Source: CAJWPI01 sp964571215
Lineage (GTDB): Bacteria; Pseudomonadota; Gammaproteobacteria; Magnimaribacterales; Magnimaribacteraceae
Reading direction: 5' to 3'
Assembly: GCA_964571215.1 (NCBI GenBank)
Contig: CAZMZZ010000039.1
Span: forward strand, 1 to 14,070
Length of the DNA: 14,070 nt
The notes below the pieces were generated by a model. That model made no database searches and was not told the DNA's origin. It was given only the letters and a program-made list of their open reading frames with translations. The position numbers were made by a program, and so were the translations under genes. Positions 7,144 to 14,070 of this stretch are shown here, piece after piece (positions within the stretch are counted from its first letter, which is position 1; each line of letters starts with the position of its first letter).

Positions 7144-7896
7144 ATGAGATATATATTATTATTAGCACTTTGTGCCATAGGTTTCAATCTTGCGGCAGCC
7201 TCTGAGCAGTACACTATAAGGACCGAGTTTAGTTTATGTAAATATAACGAGGGTAAAGGGTATGAGGATGTTATTAAATATGAAAAACGTTATCACAAGT
7301 TTCTTCTTGAAAATAATCTAAAGTATTCAAGGTTTATATTAACCCCTGTTCTAGCTGGGGAAAAAGACTATGACTTTGTCCTTTGGGGAAATTGGCCAGA
7401 TGGTGAAGAAATGTATAAAGAATACGGTTCGTATTTAAATGATTATAAGAAACCTTCAATGAATCCTAGTACTTGTAAAGGAAGTTATGCTGTCTTTAAT
7501 ACAGGAGCTAGACACTTGAGGATTCCAAGAGAAGAATATGACAGAATTCAATTTGTAGAATTCGCTAACTGTAAATTTACAAACGATGCATCTTTTGAGG
7601 AGTTGTTAACAATATCAGCTGAACATGAATCTTTAATAGAGGAGTTTGGATATAAGGGCTATGGAGTTCATTATTTAAGACCTTATAGGGGTTTTGAAGA
7701 CAATTTGCCTTTTGATATGGTAAGAATGGTCCATTGGTATAATCGTGAAACTCGAGCAGAAAATGTTAAGCAGTACAGATCAATGCGCAAACTATCCCAA
7801 GACAATGGTTTTCCAGAGAAATATGCTCAGCACATAGAATCTTGTGGAAATATTGATGTGTTTGGTATGGAATTAATATATAGCTCTAATCAGTAA
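7144..7896 (+). CDS. Secreted protein of unknown function with two similar halves
   Basis: The 250-residue product starts with a clear Sec signal peptide (MRYILLLALCAIGF..., likely cleaved after the AAA at 17-19), so it should be periplasmic. I recognise no named family. Two parts look alike: from about residue 27, EFSLCKYNEGKGYEDVI, and from about 139, EFANCKFTNDASFEELL. Each continues with a predicted helix, a strand and an aromatic-rich end (FVLWGNWPD and MVRMVHWYN). This beta-alpha-beta pattern suggests two tandem dimeric alpha/beta-barrel (ferredoxin-like) units, which is inference. Each half begins with a conserved cysteine and CK pair. AGAGG at 7131-7135, eight bases upstream, supports the ATG. 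It is divergent from the GPH symporter, so they may share regulation. Confidence 0.8.
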   Translation: MRYILLLALCAIGFNLAAASEQYTIRTEFSLCKYNEGKGYEDVIKYEKRYHKFLLENNLKYSRFILTPVLAGEKDYDFVLWGNWPDGEEMYKEYGSYLNDYKKPSMNPSTCKGSYAVFNTGARHLRIPREEYDRIQFVEFANCKFTNDASFEELLTISAEHESLIEEFGYKGYGVHYLRPYRGFEDNLPFDMVRMVHWYNRETRAENVKQYRSMRKLSQDNGFPEKYAQHIESCGNIDVFGMELIYSSNQ

Positions 7897-7931
7897 GAAA
7901 ATAGACCTGAAATACAGAAAAGGATCCAATC

Positions 7932-8087
7932 TTATAAATAGGTAACCATAAATGTGAAAGAAGCTATCATAGTAATAGCTATAAACCCAACTGCTCTATC
8001 TCCTTGTCTTTTGGCTCTAGAATTTCTTTTAAAATCCTTAGGTCCAATTCTTGATTTACGCTTATCTTTTAGAGATCTTTCTGTCAT
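7932..8087 (-). CDS. Small basic single-pass membrane protein (51 residues), unknown function
   Basis: ATG at 8087-8085 opens 51 codons to TAA at 7934-7932. The first 31 residues are strongly basic (MTERSLKDKRKSRIGPKDFK then RNSRAKRQGDR). The rest is one hydrophobic helix, AVGFIAITMIASFTFMVTYL, that runs to the C-terminus. This architecture (charged cytosolic head, C-terminal anchor) is too orderly for chance and fills the gap between the convergent secreted-protein gene and the kinase gene. The upstream Shine-Dalgarno is weak (AATAAG). The basic head could bind RNA, ribosome or acidic lipid, but nothing in the sequence decides this. It could be co-transcribed from the thiamine operon, 147 bases upstream, or have its own promoter in the AT-rich gap. 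Confidence 0.6.
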   Translation of the reverse strand: MTERSLKDKRKSRIGPKDFKRNSRAKRQGDRAVGFIAITMIASFTFMVTYL

Positions 8088-8234
8088 GGCTTATTAAGTT
8101 TATTAATTTGATGAATAATATTATATCAATTTTATTTATGTTTAATCATAAGTTATGTGAATATATTGTGACAATTGATGTTAAAACTATAAATTTTTGT
8201 TAATTAGTTGATATTTTAAAAACAAGATCTTCTC

Positions 8235-9059
8235 TTATATTCGAGAAAGAGATTTTTCTAGTGTTGAGATGGAATCTTCTTGTAGTTTTGTGGTCTTAGA
8301 ATATCTTCTCAATATTAGAAGCCAGAATAAAGTTAAGTATAGATTAAATTCTTTGCAAAGATTTATTTTATCTAGATCTAACGAAGATATGTTTATTTCA
8401 TAATTCCTTAAAAAAAAGTTTGTATTCTCTTCGTTTAATCTTAGATAGCTAACTACACAAGCTAGATCAAAATAAGAATGATTTAAACTCACATATTCCC
8501 AGTCTAGTATTGTTATTTTTTTAGACCAAAGTAAATTGCTAGGATTAAGATCATTATGAGATAAGACCAAAGGTTTGTTGTCTAATTGAATTTTCTTATA
8601 TATCTCAATCCCATCTTGGATAATTCTTCTATGTTTAGATCCGCTTAATAGTTTTTCATAACAATCAATAAATGAATTAAAAGTTAATATTCCTTTTGGA
8701 GGGGGAGTTGTGTGAATCACTTTAAGAGTTTGTGCGATTTCTTTAAGCAATGATTTGTTAGAAAAAGAACTTTCTTTTATCAGATCAGCTTCTACGTATC
8801 TCCAAATGGTGATACCCATCTTCTGATCAGAAAATAAAACTTCAGGGGCAATATTAATTTTATATAACGTATTTAAAACTTCCTTTTCTACTGAACGATT
8901 TAATTGAAGGGTTTTTGTTATGGGTTTATCAAAACGAATTATTGATTTGTACCCCTTAAAAGAACAAGAATAAATAGTTGATACAGGTCCATCTTTAATA
9001 AGGTTTCTCAAATTAATTTCTTGAGAAATCTCTTTGATCCTTTCTGTAACTTTAAGCAT
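8235..9059 (-). CDS. thiK: APH-fold kinase, probable thiamine kinase (ThiK-like)
   Basis: The 274-residue product has the aminoglycoside phosphotransferase/choline kinase catalytic core: H168-N-D170-L-N-P-S-N175 (the HxDxxxxN catalytic loop) and D186-W-E (metal-binding, the DFG equivalent), after an N-terminal lobe with IIRFDKP around 40-46 and a WRYVEA hinge at 86-91. E. coli thiamine kinase ThiK belongs to this fold and is also 274 residues. ThiK turns thiamine and ATP into thiamine monophosphate. The specific assignment comes from context: it is the third gene behind a TPP riboswitch and overlaps the pnuT-like gene by 8 bases. Phosphorylation would trap thiamine brought in by the facilitator. 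Whether it makes the mono- or diphosphate cannot be read from sequence. Confidence 0.75.
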   Translation of the reverse strand: MLKVTERIKEISQEINLRNLIKDGPVSTIYSCSFKGYKSIIRFDKPITKTLQLNRSVEKEVLNTLYKINIAPEVLFSDQKMGITIWRYVEADLIKESSFSNKSLLKEIAQTLKVIHTTPPPKGILTFNSFIDCYEKLLSGSKHRRIIQDGIEIYKKIQLDNKPLVLSHNDLNPSNLLWSKKITILDWEYVSLNHSYFDLACVVSYLRLNEENTNFFLRNYEINISSLDLDKINLCKEFNLYLTLFWLLILRRYSKTTKLQEDSISTLEKSLSRI

Positions 9060-9636
9060 GTTGAGTTTTTCTTATTTCGTTCCAAGATCTATAGCCAAAT
9101 ACTATTATGAACAAGTATATTAAGAATAAAAAAGTAGTTAAATAAAGCTCTCTAGATAAAAAAAGGTAAACAGAAATAGAGTCAATTACAAACCAATAAA
9201 TCCAGTTCTCTAGCAACTTCTTGGCTACCATGTAGGTAGTTACTATTGCACCCCATGAAGTTAAAGCATCTAAGAAGGGAAGGGCAGCTGAAGTATATTG
9301 TTTTAAAAGCAATCCAGAACCAAAAGAGAGTAAAAAGATTAAGAAAATAGCTGCAGAATGATTATAGAGATTCCAGGTTTTAACTATTAATTTTTCTTTA
9401 GTTTGAGATTTATTCCACTGAATCCAACCGTAGAATCCCATGACTACGTAAAATACTTGAAGACAGGCTTCCATATATAAACTAGCCTCGTACATTACTA
9501 ACAGATATAAACAGGAACTTATTATCCAAGCTATCCAACATTTTATGTTTTGCTTTACTGCTAAAACTAAGTAGAGAACTGCAAAGACAACCGCCAGAAA
9601 TTCAAGAAAGTCTTTTAAAGTAATGTCAAAAATCAT
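9052..9636 (-). CDS. pnuT: PnuC-family thiamine transporter (PnuT-like)
   Basis: The 194-residue product is almost wholly hydrophobic, about seven membrane helices, with PnuC-family marks: YGWIQW at 69-74, the ALTSWGAIVTTYMVAKK segment at 124-140, and NWIYWFVIDSISVYLF from 144. PnuC proteins are facilitators for unphosphorylated vitamins: nicotinamide riboside (PnuC), riboflavin (PnuX) or thiamine (PnuT). Placement behind a TPP riboswitch, between a TonB-dependent receptor and a kinase, points to thiamine. It would act in the inner membrane and rely on metabolic trapping by the kinase. Its ATG lies within the last 11 bases of the receptor gene and has no Shine-Dalgarno of its own, so translation should be coupled. 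Confidence 0.85.
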   Translation of the reverse strand: MIFDITLKDFLEFLAVVFAVLYLVLAVKQNIKCWIAWIISSCLYLLVMYEASLYMEACLQVFYVVMGFYGWIQWNKSQTKEKLIVKTWNLYNHSAAIFLIFLLSFGSGLLLKQYTSAALPFLDALTSWGAIVTTYMVAKKLLENWIYWFVIDSISVYLFLSRELYLTTFLFLIYLFIIVFGYRSWNEIRKTQHA

Positions 9637-11722
9637 ATTTAACTATCAAACCGAGATGCCTGGGATCACCCTGTCTTTCATAAAGTGTAGGAGGAAAATT
9701 GGGAGGTTCGTTCCCAAAATAGAACCCTCGGACAGAATAATATTTATCAGAAATATTTTTAGCCCATAGTTCATAGGTCACTTTTTCTTTTTTATACCCC
9801 AGAACTAAATTAGTTAAGACATACGACTTTGATTTATTGTCGTGAGAATCTGAATAATAAAACCCGGCTTTTCCATTAGTTTCTATTGTTAAATAGGTAT
9901 TTTGATTTAATTCCCAATTCAATCCTAAAGCGTAACTGTATTCTGGTGCGTGAGCTTGATCTCTTCCTTCAAGTTCAGTTCTCGAGGCATATTTATTTAT
10001 TTTTGTTCTCAACATTCCTAGTGATGAGAAGAAGTTAAGGTTATCACTTATTAATCCATGCATATTCACCTCTAAGCCGTAATTCTCTCCTTCTGCAGCA
10101 TTTTGAGTTAGAAATATAAATGTATTAGGGTCATTCGGGTCTACTTGTTTAGAGATTAAGACCTGTTGATTCTTTCTATCTGAATAAAAAGTAACTATAT
10201 CTAAATTTAAATTAGCTTTGGGAAGTCTTAGACTCAAACCGATTTCATAATTCATAAGATATTCAGGGTCATAAATTAGACTGTCTTGAGAAGAACCAGG
10301 TTGGGAACTAACCCCTAAATTAAAGCCACCAGGCTTATATCCTCTACTAATACTTGTAAAAATATTAGTAGTTCCATTAATCTCATTGAGAAAAGAAATT
10401 TTCCCTCCTATCATTTGGTCTGAGGGGGAAAATGATTCTCCATAGGAATTAGAATAATTAGACTTCCAATCTTCCCATCGTAGCCCAAAAGCAAGCTTAC
10501 TGCTTTCCGATGTTAAGTATTCAAAATGTCCAAAAAGAGCAACATTCTCAGAATCATAATAGCTTGTAGAGAATGTATTAACTACGTAGGGGTCATAACC
10601 ACTAAAAGGGTCTTGATAAACTCCATCATCTTGTTTTTCATTCTTTTCGTCTAAACCCAAATAATAGATTCCCGCTATCCATTCACTTCTATTGCCAGCT
10701 ACGAAATTTGCAGGAAAAGATAATAATCTTAATTCTTGATTGAAAGACCTACGTGTTCTTAATGTTTCAGAAAAAAAGTCATAAACATAAGGGAAGTTAG
10801 ATATTGGGTTGCCCCAATCTGCATCATAACTAAACACAATATCTGAATGGGTGGTACTAGTTAGACTTTGAAAGTTAAATTTGTTGAAACTATGAAATAT
10901 TTTTAATCCCAATGCATGAGTGTCTTGAGAATCCATTCCCGGTTGATCAGAAAGCGTGTTGAGGCTTCCATCTAAATTCCAAACATCGGAAGGGTCGTCT
11001 AAATTAACGTTCATTAACAAGAAATCAATTTCAGTTTTATCAGTCAAGTCCCAATTTACTTTAAACCTGATTGTGGACTCATGCTTTCTAGAGGTATCAG
11101 ATTTATCTAAATAGATATTTTTTCTAAAGCCATCCATCCTATCTTCAACTAACGTTAATCTATATTTTATTGTTTCATTCTTATTAGCCGGTCCTCCAAA
11201 AGCTACAGCTATACTTTTAATACCATCTGATCCCACCGTCATCTGGCTATGGCCCTCAAAATAATTTGATGGATCTTTAGATTTTAAATAAATAAGACCG
11301 GCAAGGGCATTTGCCCCCATTCTTGAGCCTTGAGGGCCTCGATGAACCTCAATTTGTTCCATATCAAATGTAGTTCCTATACCACCTTGTCCAGAAAAAT
11401 CTATGTCATCTATCATGAATCCTACCGAAGAATTAGGAGTTCCTTCGTATCCTGATCTTTCTCCTATACCTCTGATTTGAAAGTATCTTGGTCTAGAATC
11501 ACTAGCTGCAAAGTTGAGGTTTGGTATAAGAAAAGACAGTTGTTCAAAATGTTTTAGGGGTTGTTCTTCTAGTGTATTTTCATCCAAAATCACTATACTT
11601 CCTGTAGATTCACTTGAATCAGCTTCACGCCAGGTACCTTTTACAACTATCTCATCAACAATTTCTGTTTGCACCAGAGAAGAGGTAATTAAAACAAAGA
11701 AGAGAAAGAAATTTTTTGTCAT
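9626..11722 (-). CDS. TonB-dependent outer membrane receptor, probably for thiamine
   Basis: The 698-residue product has a signal peptide (about residues 1-19), a TonB-box-like DEIVVKG at 23-29, and a plug domain at about 38-150. The plug contains QIRGIGERSG at 82-91, VGFMIDDIDF at 100-109 and VHRGPQGSRMGANALAG at 126-142. The rest is a beta-barrel of about 540 residues ending in aromatic F, the signal for outer-membrane assembly (GLIVKYDF). Size and order are normal. It would bind its ligand outside and import it using TonB energy. The thiamine assignment rests on the TPP riboswitch directly before it and on the overlapping transporter and kinase genes. The start is set by GGAGGA at 11731-11736, eight bases before ATG, which is itself part of the aptamer. 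Confidence 0.92.
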   Translation of the reverse strand: MTKNFFLFFVLITSSLVQTEIVDEIVVKGTWREADSSESTGSIVILDENTLEEQPLKHFEQLSFLIPNLNFAASDSRPRYFQIRGIGERSGYEGTPNSSVGFMIDDIDFSGQGGIGTTFDMEQIEVHRGPQGSRMGANALAGLIYLKSKDPSNYFEGHSQMTVGSDGIKSIAVAFGGPANKNETIKYRLTLVEDRMDGFRKNIYLDKSDTSRKHESTIRFKVNWDLTDKTEIDFLLMNVNLDDPSDVWNLDGSLNTLSDQPGMDSQDTHALGLKIFHSFNKFNFQSLTSTTHSDIVFSYDADWGNPISNFPYVYDFFSETLRTRRSFNQELRLLSFPANFVAGNRSEWIAGIYYLGLDEKNEKQDDGVYQDPFSGYDPYVVNTFSTSYYDSENVALFGHFEYLTSESSKLAFGLRWEDWKSNYSNSYGESFSPSDQMIGGKISFLNEINGTTNIFTSISRGYKPGGFNLGVSSQPGSSQDSLIYDPEYLMNYEIGLSLRLPKANLNLDIVTFYSDRKNQQVLISKQVDPNDPNTFIFLTQNAAEGENYGLEVNMHGLISDNLNFFSSLGMLRTKINKYASRTELEGRDQAHAPEYSYALGLNWELNQNTYLTIETNGKAGFYYSDSHDNKSKSYVLTNLVLGYKKEKVTYELWAKNISDKYYSVRGFYFGNEPPNFPPTLYERQGDPRHLGLIVKYDF

Positions 11723-11723
11723 T

Positions 11724-11806
11724 ATGCTATTCCTCCGCCATTATTATATGGTTCAGGTTCAAAGGGTTCCTCTCTAGGTCTCAGGCTTTTGCCACCCCTT
11801 GCAATT
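11724..11806 (-). promoter_or_regulatory. TPP riboswitch (THI box)
   Basis: Read on the minus strand, all hallmark pieces occur in order: GGGGT (11798-11794), a short P3 stem GGC-AAAA-GCC (11793-11784), TGAGA (11783-11779), ACCC (11767-11764) closing P2, then GAACCTGA (11760-11753), P5 CCA...TGG and GCGGAGG (11738-11732) closing P4. TGAGA binds the pyrimidine ring and the GCGnAGG side reads the pyrophosphate in known TPP aptamers. An extra CCT-AGAG-AGG mini-hairpin sits at 11778-11769. P1 is weak. GGAGGA (11736-11731) is both the P4 3' strand and the Shine-Dalgarno of the receptor gene, so TPP binding should block translation directly. Confidence 0.92.
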
Positions 11807-11810
11807 CAAG

Positions 11811-11816
11811 AGTATA
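11811..11816 (-). promoter_or_regulatory. Probable -10 box of the thiamine operon
   Basis: TATACT (one mismatch to TATAAT) on the minus strand lies so that transcription would begin at about 11804, right at the 5' edge of the riboswitch aptamer. No good -35 is seen at 17 bases; an inverted repeat occupies that place. Confidence 0.45.
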
Positions 11817-11827
11817 GTAGTACATAC

Positions 11828-11843
11828 CTAGCAATCTGGCTAG
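11828..11843. repeat. Short inverted repeat upstream of the thiamine promoter
   Basis: CTAGC-AATCTG-GCTAG is a 5-bp stem with a 6-base loop, lying where the -35 region of the thiamine operon would be. No T-run follows on either strand, so it is not a standard terminator; it may be an operator or chance. Confidence 0.25.
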
Positions 11844-11926
11844 TAAGATATAAACAAAATAAGCCTTTAATGCTAAGAAATAATCTATTAACGAATAGAA
11901 AATATCTTTGGCAAATTAGAACTTTC

Positions 11927-13249
11927 TTATTTCTGTTTTTCTAAGCTTTTTCTAATTTCTGAGTGAACGTCTTCAGTTATCGGATATTTCCAAATTATTG
12001 CAATAGCAATGAAATAGAATATTGAAGACATGCTTGAAAATAATAATCTAAGACCAAATAATTGATCAGAATTATTAGAAGCTTCAGGGCTTGTATTGAA
12101 ACCAACCCAAGCCAAGACTGTTAGGGCTAGCCAAGACCCTAAGGAAGCTGCCATTTTTTGTGTGAAAGACCAAGTGGAAAAGAATAAAGCTGATCTGTTT
12201 TCTCCACTTTTTAGCGTATCTATATCTATGACATCAGCTTTCATAGAGTTAGGTAGAGCTTGAAAGCCTCCTGCCGCAAAACCAGTCAACACGGTAATAG
12301 GTAGCATCCACCAAAAATCCCCTTCTCCTAAGAGAAGATACAAAGGGTGTGAAAGAGCTATAAGGGTGAAACTAGCTATATATGCTTTATGTTTACCTAT
12401 TATCTTAGATAACCAAACCCAAAAAGGTACTGCAGCAAAGGAACTTATATAAAAGAAGGTTAACATGTAGATTGCTAGATCTTCGGCATTTAATACATAG
12501 GTAACAAAAAATAAATAAAGGGGAGTGGTTATAGAAATAGCAATACCTCCAAGCATAAAAGCAAGAATTAACCTCTTGAAAGGGGCATTATCTAGCATGA
12601 GCTTGAAACCTTGTATCGGAGAAATTGTAGATTTAACGTGTTCCTTAGTTTCCGGAACTTTACTAATAGTAAAAGCCACACAAATTGGCATTAAGATGAC
12701 CATAGATATTCCTACAATGGTAAGAACATTAGCACTTCCTCCTAATCCAAAAAACAGTAATGCCGCTGAAGGTATTAATTGTGCACTCAAGCTACCAACA
12801 ACTCCAAACATGGCTCTCCACCCTGTAACCCGAGATCTCTCGTTGTAGTCTGGTGATAGTTCAGCTCCCCAGGCATAGTAGGGAATCATTATCATAGTAG
12901 TAGCAATAGACAAGAGCATCATCCAGATAAATAGGTGGGCAGCTCCAGAACCTTCAGGAGGTATGAAAAGCATATAAATGCTTAACATCATTAGCGGAGT
13001 AGATATAGCTAACCATGGACGTCTTTTACCCCATCTTGTAGTCGTTCTATCATTGATAAATCCAAACAGGGGGTCAGTTATCACATCAAATATTCTTACA
13101 GCTAAGATAATGTTAGCTGCAACAACTAAAGACACCCCCATATCTACCGAATAGAACTTAGGGATAAAAACTAAAATTCCAAATAAAGCTATTTTGATTG
13201 GTAAATCAGTTAAGCTGTAGAAGAATAGGGTAGAGCGTTTTAGTTTCAA
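11927..13249 (-). CDS. GPH-family (MelB-like) MFS symporter, second copy
   Basis: The 440-residue product has about twelve membrane segments and the GPH marks SLTDLP at 12-17, D55 and D59 in FDVITDPLFG (MelB cation-site positions), DRTTTRWGKRRPWL at 67-80, and a second-half DVIDIDTLKSGENRSALFF motif. It is clearly diverged from the 5612-6979 symporter, so the two probably carry different substrates. The best start is TTG at 13249-13247, which places the first helix correctly; an in-frame TAA lies four codons upstream of it and no ATG or Shine-Dalgarno lies between. ATT just before it is a less likely choice. The gene stands alone, between the thiamine operon and the rhodanese remnant; its sugar or other substrate is unknown. 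Confidence 0.88.
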   Translation of the reverse strand: MKLKRSTLFFYSLTDLPIKIALFGILVFIPKFYSVDMGVSLVVAANIILAVRIFDVITDPLFGFINDRTTTRWGKRRPWLAISTPLMMLSIYMLFIPPEGSGAAHLFIWMMLLSIATTMIMIPYYAWGAELSPDYNERSRVTGWRAMFGVVGSLSAQLIPSAALLFFGLGGSANVLTIVGISMVILMPICVAFTISKVPETKEHVKSTISPIQGFKLMLDNAPFKRLILAFMLGGIAISITTPLYLFFVTYVLNAEDLAIYMLTFFYISSFAAVPFWVWLSKIIGKHKAYIASFTLIALSHPLYLLLGEGDFWWMLPITVLTGFAAGGFQALPNSMKADVIDIDTLKSGENRSALFFSTWSFTQKMAASLGSWLALTVLAWVGFNTSPEASNNSDQLFGLRLLFSSMSSIFYFIAIAIIWKYPITEDVHSEIRKSLEKQK

Positions 13250-13360
13250 TTTAATTAATTTTTAAAATTTTACTTTTTAATAGATTACAAACTAAGAACA
13301 AAACTCTTAATATGCAAGTGTCTTTTAGAAGATAGTGATAAGAAATAGTAGATATATAAT

Positions 13361-13531
13361 AAGAATATACTCGATTTGGCTATAGCTAAGGATCAGAAGA
13401 TAATACTTTATTGCAGAAGTGGTAAGAGAGCTGGTAAGGCTTTAATTGTCTTGAAGGAAGAGGGGTATACTAATGTAATCAACGCTGGAGGCATAGAGGA
13501 TATAATAAAACTAAGAAATGCAAGAAAATAA
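13361..13531 (+). pseudogene. C-terminal remnant of a rhodanese-domain protein
   Basis: The frame from 13361 to TAA at 13529-13531 reads KNILDLAIAKDQKIILYCRS, then GKRAGKALIVLKEEGYTNVI and NAGGIEDIIKLRNARK. This is the second half of a single-domain rhodanese (PspE/GlpE type) with the complete active-site loop CRSGKR and the conserved Gly-Tyr and GGI segments. The first half (the DVR and GHI motifs) is not present upstream: two in-frame stops (TAGTAG, 13346-13351) precede it and no other frame shows it. There is no ATG; TTG at 13376 could at most start a 51-residue piece without a Shine-Dalgarno. The remnant overlaps the chorismate mutase ATG by 14 bases, suggesting a former operon. Confidence 0.7.
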
Positions 13532-13820
13532 AATGAAATTAGAGAAATTAAGAGAAGAAATCGATAAATTAGATAAAGAGATATTGGTGCTAATTGCGCA
13601 AAGACAGAGATGTGTAGAGAAAGTAGCATTAGTTAAAAACAATAAAGATCTTGTAGTAGATAAAAAAAGAATAGAAGAAGTTGTAGCAAGGGTAAAAACA
13701 CTTGCCAAAGAAAAAGGTTTGTCAGAAAAAATTGCTGAAGCTCTTTGGAGGAAGTTAATTGAATTATCTATTGATCACGAATTTGAAATATTAAAGAAGC
13801 AAGAAAAAAAGGAAGTATAA
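13518..13820 (+). CDS. AroQ-type chorismate mutase, stand-alone
   Basis: The 100-residue all-helical product matches the chorismate mutase type II fold (AroQ; also PchB isochorismate pyruvate lyase): LREEIDKLDKEILVLIAQR, then a second helix with VALVK and VVDKKRIEEVV, and a last helix GLSEKIAEALWRKLIELSIDHEFE. The expected active-site places hold R12, the QRQR arginines, K40 and R51, while the usual final Gln is replaced in the HE pair, as in several Glu-bearing AroQ enzymes. It would turn chorismate into prephenate for phenylalanine and tyrosine. Two starts are possible: ATG 13518 (used here) or ATG 13533, which lies just after the rhodanese stop and still keeps the whole domain. Neither has a good Shine-Dalgarno. 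Isochorismate pyruvate lyase is the alternative. Confidence 0.82.
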   Translation: MQENKMKLEKLREEIDKLDKEILVLIAQRQRCVEKVALVKNNKDLVVDKKRIEEVVARVKTLAKEKGLSEKIAEALWRKLIELSIDHEFEILKKQEKKEV

Positions 13821-13861
13821 AAATATGATTAGTTTCTTGAATATGTAGAAGCAGTTCTTAA

Positions 13862-14070
13862 TTAATCTTCTTTAATAAAATCAATTAACAACTCTGACAA
13901 CTCTTTAGGCCTGGTCCATTGATAAAAATGACCTCCTCCAATATGTGGTGCGCTCTTAGCGTTAGGTGCCATCTCCAAAATATCACTTTCTATCCCATTA
14001 GTAACTGGATCATCCCCAGCAAAAACAGATAAAAAAGGTTTATCTGAAGTCTTAAAGAATTCTCTAGCTA
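13862..14070 (-). CDS. Alpha/beta hydrolase, haloalkane dehalogenase-like C-terminal part (5' end outside window)
   Basis: On the minus strand the frame is open from the window edge to TAA at 13864-13862, about 69 codons. It reads PFLSVFAGDDPVTNGIESDI, then a loop, HIGGGHFYQWTRPKELSELL and a final IDFIKED. This is the end of an alpha/beta hydrolase: GDDP resembles the DSDP loop of haloalkane dehalogenases, and GGGHF carries the catalytic histidine. The nucleophile is outside the window, so dehalogenase versus epoxide hydrolase or esterase cannot be decided. The gene is convergent with the chorismate mutase, 41 bases away. Confidence 0.8.
   Translation of the reverse strand, partial: AREFFKTSDKPFLSVFAGDDPVTNGIESDILEMAPNAKSAPHIGGGHFYQWTRPKELSELLIDFIKED

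Noticed and set aside
7144..7203. Possible lipoprotein signal at C10 of the secreted protein
   Set aside because: The residue before the cysteine is Leu (LALC), not Gly/Ala/Ser, and the hydrophobic core before it is too short; a standard AAA cleavage site follows.
8220..8240. AAGATCTT followed by G and a T-run after the kinase gene as a terminator
   Set aside because: The palindrome has no loop bases, so a stable hairpin is unlikely.
12525..12848. Open frame antisense to the second GPH symporter
   Set aside because: It is a shadow of the membrane-protein frame, with no start signal or recognisable motif.
1..14070. CRISPR array, tRNA, rRNA, transposase, phage or defence genes
   Set aside because: No regularly spaced repeats, tRNA arm patterns or related protein motifs were found on either strand by eye.

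Overview
The window looks like a low-GC, tightly packed genome of a free-living marine gammaproteobacterium, perhaps of the SAR86 or a related streamlined oligotroph type. This is inferred from AT-rich coding sequence, many overlapping or abutting genes, a TonB-dependent receptor (so a Gram-negative cell), two GPH-type symporters and several catabolic hydrolase and oxidoreductase families. No rRNA, tRNA, CRISPR array, transposase or phage gene is visible.

Left part (1-5600). The tail of an FtsX/MacB-type ABC permease converges on, and overlaps, a minus-strand pair made of a large D-aminoacylase-like amidohydrolase and an RraA-family protein. The RraA-family protein carries the D-X20-R-D metal motif of HMG/CHA-type aldolases. 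Divergent from this pair is a beta-lactamase-fold serine hydrolase, probably translated from a leaderless mRNA. It is followed by a short-chain dehydrogenase and a CxxC carboxymuconolactone decarboxylase/AhpD-like protein. Between the last two lies what reads as a deletion scar: 15 codons of the start of a zinc-independent MDR oxidoreductase, then about 10 codons matching the end of the upstream serine hydrolase.

Middle (5600-8100). A GPH-family symporter is divergent from a secreted protein of unknown function built from two similar halves. The gap between them contains a nested inverted repeat. A 51-codon gene for a small basic single-pass membrane protein lies on the minus strand at 7932-8087.

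Thiamine region (8235-11816). A promoter and a TPP riboswitch precede three overlapping minus-strand genes: a TonB-dependent receptor, a PnuT/PnuC-type inner-membrane transporter and an APH-fold kinase resembling thiamine kinase. Together they form a complete outer membrane to cytoplasm thiamine scavenging and trapping route. The Shine-Dalgarno sequence of the first gene lies inside the aptamer (P4 helix), which suggests direct control of translation.

Right part (11927-14070). A second GPH-family symporter is followed by the C-terminal half of a rhodanese that has lost its N-terminus, overlapping the start of a stand-alone AroQ-type chorismate mutase. The window ends inside an alpha/beta hydrolase that resembles haloalkane dehalogenases at its C-terminus.
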